Assembly: GCA_041485385.1 (NCBI GenBank) | Contig: JBGPJM010000096.1 | Location: 1 to 16,871, forward strand | Reading direction: 5' to 3' | DNA length: 16,871 nucleotides | Source: JBGPJM01 sp041485385 | GTDB taxonomy: Bacteria > Planctomycetota > Phycisphaerae > Phycisphaerales > UBA1924 | Shown: positions 1-6,608 of the stretch, piece by piece | How positions within the stretch are numbered: position 1 is the first letter of the stretch | How the letters are laid out: the number at the start of each line of letters is the position of its first letter | Notes under the pieces: generated by a model | The model's input: only the letters and a program-made list of their open reading frames with translations | Database searches by the model: none | What the model was told of the DNA's origin: nothing | Translations under genes and position numbers: made by a program

Positions 1-1
1 C

Positions 2-628
2 ATCGAGGAGGCCCCCTGCCCCGTGCTCAAAGAATCCGAGCGCGAGGACCTCTGCGCCGCCGCGGTGAGGTTGTGCAAGGCGGCGAACTACTTCTCGGCC
101 GGCACCGTCGAGTTCCTCATGGACGAGCGCCAGAACTTCTACATGCTCGAGGTCAACACCCGCGTGCAGGTCGAGCATCCGGTCACGGAGATGATCACGG
201 GCGTCGACATCGTCAAGCAGATGATCCGCGTGGCCGCGGGGGAGCGCCTGGGCATCCGCCAGCGCGACGTGCAGATCCGCGGGCACGCGATCGAGTGCCG
301 CATCAACGCCGAGGACCCCGAGAAGAACTTCATGCCCTGCGCGGGGAAGATCACGCGTTTCGAGGCCCCCGGCGGCCCCGGCGTGCGCCTCGATACCCAC
401 GCGGTGGCCGGATATACCGTCCCGCCCAACTACGACTCCATGATCGGCAAGCTGATCGTCCACGCCGACACCCGCACCGAGGCGATCACCCGTATGGAGC
501 GCGCCCTCCGCGAGTTCCACATCGAGCCCATCAGGACCACCATCGGCCTGCACCGCCAGCTCATGCGCAACGCCGCATTCATCGAGGGCGGAATCGATAT
601 CCACTTCCTCGAGCGGCTGCTGAAGTAG
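2..628 (+). CDS. accC: Acetyl-CoA carboxylase biotin carboxylase subunit, 3' part (5' end outside window)
   Basis: Carboxylates the biotin on the biotin carboxyl carrier protein, using ATP and bicarbonate, in the first step of fatty acid synthesis in the cytoplasm. The frame is open from base 2 and begins IEEAPCPVL, so the true start lies upstream. Visible hallmarks are the ATP-grasp active-site stretch EVNTRVQVEHPVTE (near base 150-190), followed by GHAIECRINAEDP and the C-terminal GGPGVRLDTHAV and YDSMIGKL segments. All are typical of AccC, and the end after HFLERLLK is the usual one, so only the N-terminal half is missing. The partner accB would be expected just upstream but cannot be seen. 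A strong hairpin with a T run follows about 140 bases downstream. A biotin carboxylase domain of a related acyl-CoA or pyruvate carboxylase is possible, but the stop right after the carboxylase domain favours stand-alone AccC. Confidence 0.95.
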   Translation: MEEAPCPVLKESEREDLCAAAVRLCKAANYFSAGTVEFLMDERQNFYMLEVNTRVQVEHPVTEMITGVDIVKQMIRVAAGERLGIRQRDVQIRGHAIECRINAEDPEKNFMPCAGKITRFEAPGGPGVRLDTHAVAGYTVPPNYDSMIGKLIVHADTRTEAITRMERALREFHIEPIRTTIGLHRQLMRNAAFIEGGIDIHFLERLLK

Positions 629-768
629 TTGCCGTGCATGCGGCCCGGGCCCCTCGCGGCGTAAGCCATCGCGCCGGTGCAATGCCCGGCTTCGCTGGCG
701 ACATCTCCAGATGCGCGAGCCCGGTCACCCGCGACACCTCCACCCGTTGCGCCTCGCGCGCAACAAAC

Positions 769-803
769 CGGCCGACCATCCCTTGCGGGAAGTCGGCCGT
801 TTT
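769..803. terminator. Bidirectional intrinsic terminator between accC and rpiA
   Basis: CGGCCGAC (769-776) pairs with GTCGGCCG (792-799). The interior can extend with TCCC/GGGA around a TTGC loop. TTTTC follows on the plus strand, and the minus strand reads out into GGTTTGTTG. It sits between the convergent accC and rpiA, so it probably ends both transcripts. The rest of the gap (629-828) shows nothing convincing. Confidence 0.75.
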
Positions 804-828
804 CATTCGCCCGCCGGTGCGGCGCTTC

Positions 829-1524
829 CTACTTGCCCAGCTCCGCGCGGATGATCCGCTCGATCCCCGTCGACCGCTCGACGACCAGCTCGTCGCACTC
901 GCTGAGGAAGATGCCGTGGTCGACAACCCCGGGGACGGAGTCCAGCACCCTGGACAGCTCGTCGATGTCCTGGTCCTCGAGCATCACGTCCACGATCAGG
1001 CTGCCGTTGTCCGTCAGGAACAGGTGCCCGTCCATGCTCCGCCGGACCACCCCGTTGAGCCCCAGGCCTCGCAGGTGGGCCCGGATCGACGTGAGCCCAA
1101 ACGCCAGCACCGCGATCGGCAGCGCCGCCTTCCCGCCCAGCCTCTCGACGATCTTGGCCTCGCTGACCATGTACACCCGCCGGTCGGCCGCCGCGGCGAC
1201 GATCCTCTCGCGGGTCATCGCACCGCCGGCCCCCTTGAGCATGCGGAGCTGGCCGTCGACCTCGTCGGCGCCGTCGAAGAGGAGATCCACCTTCTCGACC
1301 ATGGCGAAATCGACGACGTTCAGCCGGAGCTGGCGGGCCAGTGTCTCCGTCACGTGGCTGGTGGGCACGCACTTGATGTCGAGGCTCTCGTCCTTCACAC
1401 GCTCGGCCAGCGCGAGGATGCCGCGCGAGGCGGTCCGGCCGGTTCCCAGCCCGACGATCATTCCCGACTGGATGTCCGCGACGACGGCCTCGGCCAGGGC
1501 GTCGGCTACTTTGGGCTCATTCAA
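829..1524 (-). CDS. rpiA: Ribose-5-phosphate isomerase A
   Basis: Interconverts ribose 5-phosphate and ribulose 5-phosphate in the non-oxidative pentose phosphate pathway. The family signatures are present: phosphate-binding GLGTGRTAS (about residues 25-33), FDGADEVD (83-90) and the catalytic KGAGGAMTRE segment (97-106; KGGGGALLRE in the best-known members). The C terminus ends HGIFLSECDELVVE...GIERI as expected. I chose the TTG start at 1524 because AGGGGA lies six bases upstream and the product (231 aa) begins where RpiA proteins normally do. Another TTG at 1542 would add six residues. No in-frame ATG fits. The gene overlaps the end of the upstream aldehyde dehydrogenase by eight bases, which suggests translational coupling in one operon ending at the hairpin near 769-803. 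Confidence 0.95.
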   Translation of the reverse strand: MNEPKVADALAEAVVADIQSGMIVGLGTGRTASRGILALAERVKDESLDIKCVPTSHVTETLARQLRLNVVDFAMVEKVDLLFDGADEVDGQLRMLKGAGGAMTRERIVAAAADRRVYMVSEAKIVERLGGKAALPIAVLAFGLTSIRAHLRGLGLNGVVRRSMDGHLFLTDNGSLIVDVMLEDQDIDELSRVLDSVPGVVDHGIFLSECDELVVERSTGIERIIRAELGK

Positions 1525-3064
1525 AGCGAATCCCCTGTGCAAGTTCGAACCGGCCGCCGAAGTTCACCGTGCAGGTCTGGCGACGCATGTACGCTTTCCA
1601 AGAGTCCGACCCGGACTCACGACCGCCCCCCGTATCTTTCTCACCCCCGAAGGCCCCGCCGATCTCGGCCCCGCTTGTCCCGAGATTGACGTACGCCAGC
1701 CCGCAGTCGCTCCCGGCCCCCGACGGGGTCAGGAACCGCTCGCTCGCGCGAAGGCCCTCTGTGAAGATGGAGGAGCTTAGGCCCTGCTCTACGCCGTTGT
1801 GCAGCGTCATCGCCTCCGAAAGCTCGGTGAACGTGAACACGTACAGAATCGGCGCGAACGTCTCCTCCATGGCGATCGGCAGCTTGTTGCTCGCCGGCGC
1901 ATGGATGATCGTCGGCTCGACAAAGTGCCCTTCCAGCCGCCCGCCCGCCCCCGACGGCGTCGCGCGCCGCCCGCCGGCGAGCACCGTGCCCCCCTGGCTC
2001 TTTGCGGCCTCGACCGCCCCGAGGAACGATTGCACCGCACGATCGTTGATGAGCGGGCCCACCAGAGTCCCTTCGGCCAGGGGGTCGCCGATCTTCACGG
2101 ATTGGTAGGCCTTGACTAACCGCACAAGGAACGTGTCGGCGACCTTCCGGTGGATGATGAGGCGGCGCGTGCTCGTGCACCTCTGCCCGGCCGTACCGAC
2201 GGCGCCGAAGAGCACCGCCCGCAGCGCCAGATCCAGGTCGGCGTCCTCGTGAACGATCGCGGCGTTGTTCCCCCCCAGCTCCAGCAGGCACCGGCCCAGC
2301 CGCTGCGACACCACCTGCCCGACGCGCCTGCCCATGCGGCACGAGCCCGTCGCTGAGATCAGCGGCAGCCGCTTGTCCGCGATGAGACGCTCCCCGACGA
2401 CCTCGTCGGTGCCCATCACCAGCCGGAACACGCCGGGGTGGCCCATCAAGGCGGCGGTGCGCTCGGCGATCGAGTTGGTCGCCAGCGAGACCAGCGGGGT
2501 GAAGAGGCTCGGCTTCCAGACGACGACGTCGCCACAGACCGCCGCGAGCATGGCGTTCCAAGCCCACACGGCGTTGGGGAAGTTGAACGCGGAGATCACG
2601 CCGATGAGCCCCAGGGGGAGCCACTGCTCGAACATGCGATGGCCGGGCCGTTCGCTGGGGATGGTGAGCCCGGGGAGCTGGCGGGAGAGGCCGACGGCGA
2701 AGTCGGCGATGTCCACGGTCTCCTGCACCTCGCCGATCCCCTCGGCGCGGATCTTGCCCACCTCCAGCGCGATGAGCTCACCCAAGGCCTCACGCTGGCG
2801 ACGGAACTCGTCGCCGATGGCGCGGACGACCTGGCCGCGCTTCGGGGCGGGGACTTCACGCCATTTCTTGAACGTCTCGGCCGCTTCGCTGATCGTCCGC
2901 TCGCACGACGCGGCGTCGTCCAGCCGTACCCCGCCGAGCACCTTCCCCGTCGCCGGGCTGCGTGCGACGATGACGCCGGACTCGGGACCGGCCGCGCCCG
3001 GCGCGTCGAGCACGAATCGCGGTTCCTCGGTCACACCGAGTGATCGGAGCAGGGAAAGGGGCAT
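1517..3064 (-). CDS. ALDH7-family aldehyde dehydrogenase (antiquitin / alpha-aminoadipic semialdehyde dehydrogenase type)
   Basis: NAD(P)-dependent oxidation of an aldehyde to its acid. The closest remembered family is ALDH7 (antiquitin, bacterial AmaB/PcD), which oxidises alpha-aminoadipic semialdehyde, in equilibrium with piperideine-6-carboxylate, in lysine breakdown. The 515-residue product has all catalytic parts: SAFNFPNAVW (Asn161), the LELGGNN general base (Glu262), GQRCTSTRR with nucleophile Cys296, and EETFAPILY. The C-terminal stretch from YVNLGTSGAEIGGAFGG through GGGRESGSDSWK to LAQGIRF is diagnostic for ALDH7. I prefer the ATG at 3064 (MPLSLLRSLG); a TTG nine codons upstream is possible. 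No clear Shine-Dalgarno is seen, and a promoter-like pair ends a few bases before the ATG. It overlaps rpiA downstream. No other lysine-degradation gene is in the window, so the substrate is uncertain. Confidence 0.9.
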   Translation of the reverse strand: MPLSLLRSLGVTEEPRFVLDAPGAAGPESGVIVARSPATGKVLGGVRLDDAASCERTISEAAETFKKWREVPAPKRGQVVRAIGDEFRRQREALGELIALEVGKIRAEGIGEVQETVDIADFAVGLSRQLPGLTIPSERPGHRMFEQWLPLGLIGVISAFNFPNAVWAWNAMLAAVCGDVVVWKPSLFTPLVSLATNSIAERTAALMGHPGVFRLVMGTDEVVGERLIADKRLPLISATGSCRMGRRVGQVVSQRLGRCLLELGGNNAAIVHEDADLDLALRAVLFGAVGTAGQRCTSTRRLIIHRKVADTFLVRLVKAYQSVKIGDPLAEGTLVGPLINDRAVQSFLGAVEAAKSQGGTVLAGGRRATPSGAGGRLEGHFVEPTIIHAPASNKLPIAMEETFAPILYVFTFTELSEAMTLHNGVEQGLSSSIFTEGLRASERFLTPSGAGSDCGLAYVNLGTSGAEIGGAFGGEKDTGGGRESGSDSWKAYMRRQTCTVNFGGRFELAQGIRFE

Positions 3065-3071
3065 CGCGTTG

Positions 3072-3098
3072 AGTGTATGCCCGCTGAACAAAGGTCAA
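3072..3098 (-). promoter_or_regulatory. Possible promoter of the aldehyde dehydrogenase-rpiA operon
   Basis: On the minus strand, TTGACC (3093-3098) is followed after 15 bases by TACACT (3072-3077). Four or five of six bases match each consensus box, but the spacer is short. Transcription from here would begin within a few bases of the ATG at 3064, giving a leaderless or nearly leaderless message, which fits the lack of a ribosome binding site. Confidence 0.3.
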
Positions 3099-3118
3099 GC
3101 CCGCGGACGAGGCATCTG

Positions 3119-3147
3119 CTGACGGCAAAGGAAGTTAGGGATACAGT
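3119..3147 (+). promoter_or_regulatory. Possible promoter of rdgB
   Basis: CTGACG (3119-3124) and TACAGT (3142-3147) are separated by 17 bases, with four of six matches in each box. The position suits rdgB, whose start lies about 47 bases downstream of the -10-like box. It lies in the divergent gap opposite the dehydrogenase promoter candidate. Confidence 0.35.
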
Positions 3148-3193
3148 CAAGGCTCGCGCCGGCGCCCGGGCCGACATGAGGATGAAGGAGTTC

Positions 3194-3865
3194 ATGAAGC
3201 CGATCGTTCTCGCCACCGCCAACCCCCACAAGGTTGCCGAGCTCCGCGAGATCTTCGCGCGCAAGGGGATCGAAGTGAACGGCCTGTCCGACGCGGCGCC
3301 GGGTATGAAGCTGGGCGAACCGGAAGAGACAGGGCGCACCTTCGAGGACAATGCGGCGATCAAGGCGCGGGCCTATGCCGCGCAGACAGGGCGGGCGTGC
3401 CTGGCGGACGACTCCGGGCTGGAGGTCGATGCGCTCGGGGGCGCGCCGGGCGTCATCTCATCCCACTACGCCACCGGCGGCCGGGAGACCGGCGCACCGC
3501 GCGCCCAGCGCGACCTCGAGAACAACGCGAAGCTCCTCGCCGATCTCGCCGGCGTGCCCGACGATCGGCGCGCCGCGCGGTTCGTGTGCGTGATGTGCCT
3601 GGCGGCGCCGGACGGGCGCATCCTGGCCACCAGCCGCGGCACCTTCGAGGGGCGGATCGGCCAGCCAGGGCGAGTGCCGCGGGGCGCGGGCGGGTTCGGG
3701 TACGACCCGCTGTTCCTCGTCGCACCGGACTTCCTGGGCTCCAGCGCCGAGCTCGCCCAGGAAACGAAGAACCGGCTGAGCCATCGCGGCGCCGCGGCAA
3801 GGGAGATGGCGGCGAGGCTCCGCTCGCTCGTTCCGTCTCCACTCTTTCCTCCGCGTCGCCCCTGA
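3194..3865 (+). CDS. rdgB: Non-canonical purine NTP pyrophosphatase (RdgB/HAM1 family)
   Basis: Hydrolyses dITP, ITP and XTP to monophosphates, keeping deaminated purines out of DNA and RNA. Family motifs: TANPHK (residues 8-13) for nucleotide binding, FEDNAAIKA (50-58), the catalytic LADDSGLEVDALGGAPGV segment (70-87), GFGYDPLF (167-174) and SHRGAA (196-201). The ATG at 3194 starts the protein exactly at the conserved MKPIVLATAN. AAGGAG lies before it but only three bases away, so in-frame ATGs at 3176 or 3182 are alternatives. The product is 223 aa against about 197 in E. coli. The excess is mainly small insertions and a proline-rich tail (SPLFPPRRP). The stop codon abuts the -35 box of the next promoter. 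It is divergent from the aldehyde dehydrogenase gene and appears to be a single-gene unit. Confidence 0.95.
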   Translation: MKPIVLATANPHKVAELREIFARKGIEVNGLSDAAPGMKLGEPEETGRTFEDNAAIKARAYAAQTGRACLADDSGLEVDALGGAPGVISSHYATGGRETGAPRAQRDLENNAKLLADLAGVPDDRRAARFVCVMCLAAPDGRILATSRGTFEGRIGQPGRVPRGAGGFGYDPLFLVAPDFLGSSAELAQETKNRLSHRGAAAREMAARLRSLVPSPLFPPRRP

Positions 3866-3893
3866 TTGACACGGGGGTCGGTGGGAGTATCCT
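3866..3893 (+). promoter_or_regulatory. Sigma-70-like promoter of the cobalamin riboswitch operon
   Basis: A perfect TTGACA (3866-3871) is followed after 16 bases by TATCCT (3888-3893). This predicts a transcript start near 3900, just before the first paired strand of the riboswitch at 3903. The match and position together make this the best promoter in the window. The -35 box directly follows the rdgB stop codon. Confidence 0.7.
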
Positions 3894-3899
3894 GTCGTC

Positions 3900-4112
3900 G
3901 TTCCAGGTGCCCCCAGGTTCGCAGGAACCCAGGGGCTGAAAAGGGAAGTGTGGTGCAAAGCCACCGCGGACGCGCCGCCGTATCGGGTGCACACCGCGGG
4001 TCCCCCTTCTGAGCATTCAGAAGGGTTCGCCACTGCCGCTCCTCGACTCCGAGGTCACGCGGCGGGAAGGCAGGACCTGTGCGGGCCCGGAGCCGGAAGA
4101 CCTGCCTGGGAC
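3900..4112 (+). promoter_or_regulatory. Cobalamin riboswitch (aptamer)
   Basis: This 5' leader RNA binds a cobalamin and normally lowers expression of the downstream genes when B12 is plentiful. The layout matches the known cobalamin aptamer. The opening CCAGG (3903-3907) pairs with the closing CCTGG (4105-4109). AGGTGCC begins at 3905. The core runs from AAAAGGGAA through GTGGTGCAAAGCCACCG to GACGCGCCGCCGT (about 3938-3981). The B12 box AGCCGGAAGACCTGCCT lies at 4091-4107. A perfect 9-bp hairpin, CCCTTCTGA/TCAGAAGGG (4004-4025), lies in the variable arm between core and B12 box. Which corrinoid is preferred cannot be told by eye. Confidence 0.93.
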
Positions 4113-4180
4113 GAGTGTCATGGTCGCCCTCGCGTACACAGGGCGCCGGCAGCAGTCCCGCACGCTCCCCGCGGAACTCA

Positions 4181-4252
4181 CTCCCGGCCTCCCCCCGAAC
4201 CCTGGCGCAAGGGCCTCAAACGGCCGGGAGCCGTCCTGCGCGAATCAGGACG
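4181..4252 (+). promoter_or_regulatory. Probable expression platform hairpins of the riboswitch leader
   Basis: Two stems lie between the aptamer and the start codon at 4271. CTCCCGGCC (4181-4189) pairs with GGCCGGGAG (4222-4230). CGTCCTG (4232-4238) pairs with CAGGACG (4246-4252). The second ends four bases before the weak Shine-Dalgarno GCGGAG (4256-4261). No T run follows either, so control at translation initiation is more likely than intrinsic termination. Which stem is ligand-dependent, and its kissing-loop partner, cannot be resolved by eye. Bases 4113-4180 show no other feature. Confidence 0.45.
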
Positions 4253-4270
4253 AACGCGGAGTCCGTGTCC

Positions 4271-5380
4271 ATGAGCCATTCCTGTGTGCGTGCACGCGCC
4301 GTCACCGGCGCCTGCGTGGCCCTGTCCGCGCCTCTGCCCGCCCTGGCCCGCTCGGCGTTCGACACCTACGGGTTCTCCTACCGCTCGTTTGCGATGCCGG
4401 CGACGGGCACGGGCTCCTTCCGCTTGGCCGGCGATGTTCTGCCCGACGGACGGATCATCGCGGTGACCGGCTCCACGATCTTCGTGGAGACCGCGCCGGG
4501 CTCGGGGCACGTCGAGCCCGCGGCCACACTCGATGCGTCGCTCGTGACCGGGACGGATCCGTCGTTCATCCGCGTGAGCCCCGGCGGGCGGATCGCGCTG
4601 GGGGCGGGGTTCGGCCGGCCGGTGGTGATCTTCGATTCCTCGCAGCTGGGCGCCCCGGGCGCGCCCTCGACCATCTCGACGTCGAACGCGCTGGCGTTCG
4701 ATGTGCCTCACTACGACGCGGCGTGGGCCGACGCCACGCACCTGGCGATCACCGCCGGCGCCTTCGGCTCCGCGGCGTACGTCTCGCTGCTGGACACGGC
4801 CAGCAGCCCCGCGGGCCCCGACAACCCCCGCATCATCGACCACATCGGCGGCGCCTCGGCCGGGATCGCTTTCGACGGCGCGGGGCGTCTGTTCACCGGG
4901 AACGGGTTTGATGCGGCCCCCGGCGGGAGCGGCACCGGCTGGATCAAGGCGTTCTCGCCCGGGGATTGGGCCGGCGGGGCGGCGAACTTCGAGACGGCGG
5001 GCCTGTTTGTCGGCGAGGCCCTCTCCGCCGGCACGTTGGGGTTCGACACGGAGGGGAACCTCTTCGTCGGCGGTGGCGACGTCGCGCAGGGGGACCTGGG
5101 ATACCTGGGCGTGATCAACGCCGTCGCGCTGGCGGGTGTGCTGGGCGGCGCGGGGCCGATCGACCCCGCGAACCCGGCGGTCATGCGGCGGCTCGATCCA
5201 CTCGGCACAGGGGGCGCCCTGTACGACGGCGTGTACAACCCGGTCACGGGCGAGCTGTACGCGGCCGTCACCGATTTCGTAACCGGCGGCAACACGTGGT
5301 ACGCGACGATCCCCGCGCCGACCAGCGGGGGCGCCCTCGCGCTGGGCATCCTGGCATCGAGGAGGCGCCGCCGTGCCTGA
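4271..5380 (+). CDS. Secreted propeller-like protein with PEP-CTERM-like sorting tail, under cobalamin riboswitch
   Basis: I do not recognise a named family. The 369-residue product has an N-terminal signal peptide (basic start, hydrophobic residues 11-23, likely cleavage after PALA at 26). It ends in PAPTSGGALALGILAS plus five arginines, a short PEP-CTERM-like or exosortase-type anchor. The body has recurring units of the form hydrophobic-D-G/E-G-x-L-F/I: DVLPDGRIIAV (55-65), VSPGGRIALGAG, IAFDGAGRLFTGNG (199-212), LGFDTEGNLFVGGG (256-269), YNPVTGELYAAV (322-333). This resembles the blades of NHL/YncE/SMP30-like beta-propellers. The ATG at 4271 is chosen because the signal peptide begins there; GCGGAG lies nine bases upstream. 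As first gene after a cobalamin riboswitch it may bind corrinoids outside the cell, as the unrelated-looking BtuG propeller does in Bacteroides; that role is inference. Confidence 0.85.
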   Translation: MSHSCVRARAVTGACVALSAPLPALARSAFDTYGFSYRSFAMPATGTGSFRLAGDVLPDGRIIAVTGSTIFVETAPGSGHVEPAATLDASLVTGTDPSFIRVSPGGRIALGAGFGRPVVIFDSSQLGAPGAPSTISTSNALAFDVPHYDAAWADATHLAITAGAFGSAAYVSLLDTASSPAGPDNPRIIDHIGGASAGIAFDGAGRLFTGNGFDAAPGGSGTGWIKAFSPGDWAGGAANFETAGLFVGEALSAGTLGFDTEGNLFVGGGDVAQGDLGYLGVINAVALAGVLGGAGPIDPANPAVMRRLDPLGTGGALYDGVYNPVTGELYAAVTDFVTGGNTWYATIPAPTSGGALALGILASRRRRRA

Positions 5381-6551
5381 AACAGCCCGCATCATCGCCC
5401 GCTTCATGCCCAGTCCTCATGTGCTGCTCTGCGGCGCCGCCGGTCTGCTGTTCTGCTCCCCGATTCACGCGGACGACTTCGCCACGCGCGTCGTCGCCTA
5501 TGACCCCGCGCCCGGACAGTTCGTCACCAATCCGCTGTTCAACGATCCGGCCCGCGCGCTGGGCCCGCCGGTCGGCGGGGGCACCGTCGCGGCCAACAAC
5601 TCCAAGCTCGTGTCGCTGGGCGGCTTCGGCGGCTCGATCATCCTCGGGTTCGACCACACCGTACTGCACGATCCCGCCAACCCCCTTGGGCTGGACGCGA
5701 TCGTCTTCGGCAACGCGGTATGGGTCGGCGGGAACCCTTCGCGCCGGTTCGCCGAGTGCGCGGCGATCGAGATCAGCCTCGACGTGAACGGCAACGGGCT
5801 GCCCGATGACCCGTGGTACCTCATCCCCGGTTCCCACCTCGGGATCGGCGGCACCCCGGAGCAGCGCGCGGCACGCACATGGGACGACAACACCGACGAC
5901 TCGACGTACCCGCCATCCAACCAGGCCTGGATCCCGCCCGAGCGCAGCGGCGTCTGGACGACCACCGGGTACCTCCTGCCCAATCCGCCGTTCGGCGCGG
6001 GCGGCGTGCTGGTGAACCCCAACGGGCTGGACTCCTCCGTCGAGGGGGTCTTCGGGTACGCCGATACCTCGCCGACGCTGATCCTCGGCGACACGAACGG
6101 GGACAACGCGATCGACGACCCCGGCCTCACACCGGGCGTGTTCTACACGGTACCCGATGACCCGCGCCTAATCGGTATCGGCCCCGGCTTCGGCTCGCGG
6201 GCCGGCGTTGGCGGCGGTGGCGACGCCTTCGACATCGCCTGGGCGATCGATCCGACGACGGGTTCGCCCCCCTCCCCGCCCCTGGCTGGTTTCGACTTCA
6301 TCCGCATCTCCACCGCCGTCGACCATGTCGACGGGCTGCTCGGAGAGGTCTCCGCCGAGATCGGGGGCGTCGCGGCCGTGAGACCCGTTCGGCGTACCGA
6401 TTTCAACGGCGACGGGATCGTCACCAGCCAGGACTTCTTCGACTATCTCCTCGCCTTCTTCGCCGGCGACGCCGGCGCGGACTTCAACCGCGACGGGGCG
6501 ATCAACAGCCAGGACTTCTTCGACTTCCTTGCGGCCTTCTTCGGCGGCTGA
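5373..6551 (+). CDS. Secreted GC-type dockerin protein, related in style to B12-locus surface proteins
   Basis: The 392-residue secreted protein starts at GTG 5373. A full GAGGAGG Shine-Dalgarno (5359-5365) lies seven bases upstream, and the start overlaps the previous gene by eight bases, so the two are translationally coupled. The signal peptide runs to about SPIHA (33). The body (35-335) contains YDPAPGQFV, SLGGFGGSIILGFDHTV (81-97), LDAIVFGNA (107-115), SLDVNGNGLPDDPWYLIPGS (135-154) and GFDFIRISTAVDHVDGLLGE (306-325). I recall this pattern from cell-surface proteins of Bacteroidetes vitamin B12 uptake loci; no search was possible. The last 50 residues (343-392) hold two calcium-loop repeats, DFNGDGIVTSQDFFDYL and DFNRDGAINSQDFFDFL. 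These form a dockerin domain of the GC type common in Phycisphaerae, probably serving attachment or sorting rather than a cellulosome. An internal ATG at 5406 could also start a signal peptide. Confidence 0.9.
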   Translation: MPETARIIARFMPSPHVLLCGAAGLLFCSPIHADDFATRVVAYDPAPGQFVTNPLFNDPARALGPPVGGGTVAANNSKLVSLGGFGGSIILGFDHTVLHDPANPLGLDAIVFGNAVWVGGNPSRRFAECAAIEISLDVNGNGLPDDPWYLIPGSHLGIGGTPEQRAARTWDDNTDDSTYPPSNQAWIPPERSGVWTTTGYLLPNPPFGAGGVLVNPNGLDSSVEGVFGYADTSPTLILGDTNGDNAIDDPGLTPGVFYTVPDDPRLIGIGPGFGSRAGVGGGGDAFDIAWAIDPTTGSPPSPPLAGFDFIRISTAVDHVDGLLGEVSAEIGGVAAVRPVRRTDFNGDGIVTSQDFFDYLLAFFAGDAGADFNRDGAINSQDFFDFLAAFFGG

Positions 6552-6608
6552 CCCCCCACCCCCCCCACTCTCACCGCCCGTTCCGATCCCTCTTTTCACG
6601 GAGACCCG

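Noticed and set aside
73..1689. Open frame of 538 codons on the plus strand overlapping accC, rpiA and the dehydrogenase gene
   Set aside because: It runs antisense or out of frame to recognisable genes and encodes Arg/His/Pro/Gly-rich sequence without any motif, a typical shadow in GC-rich DNA.
4178..5407. Open frame of 409 codons on the minus strand opposite the first riboswitch-controlled gene
   Set aside because: The sense strand has signal peptide, sorting tail and riboswitch support. The antisense product is Arg/Gly-rich with no family features.
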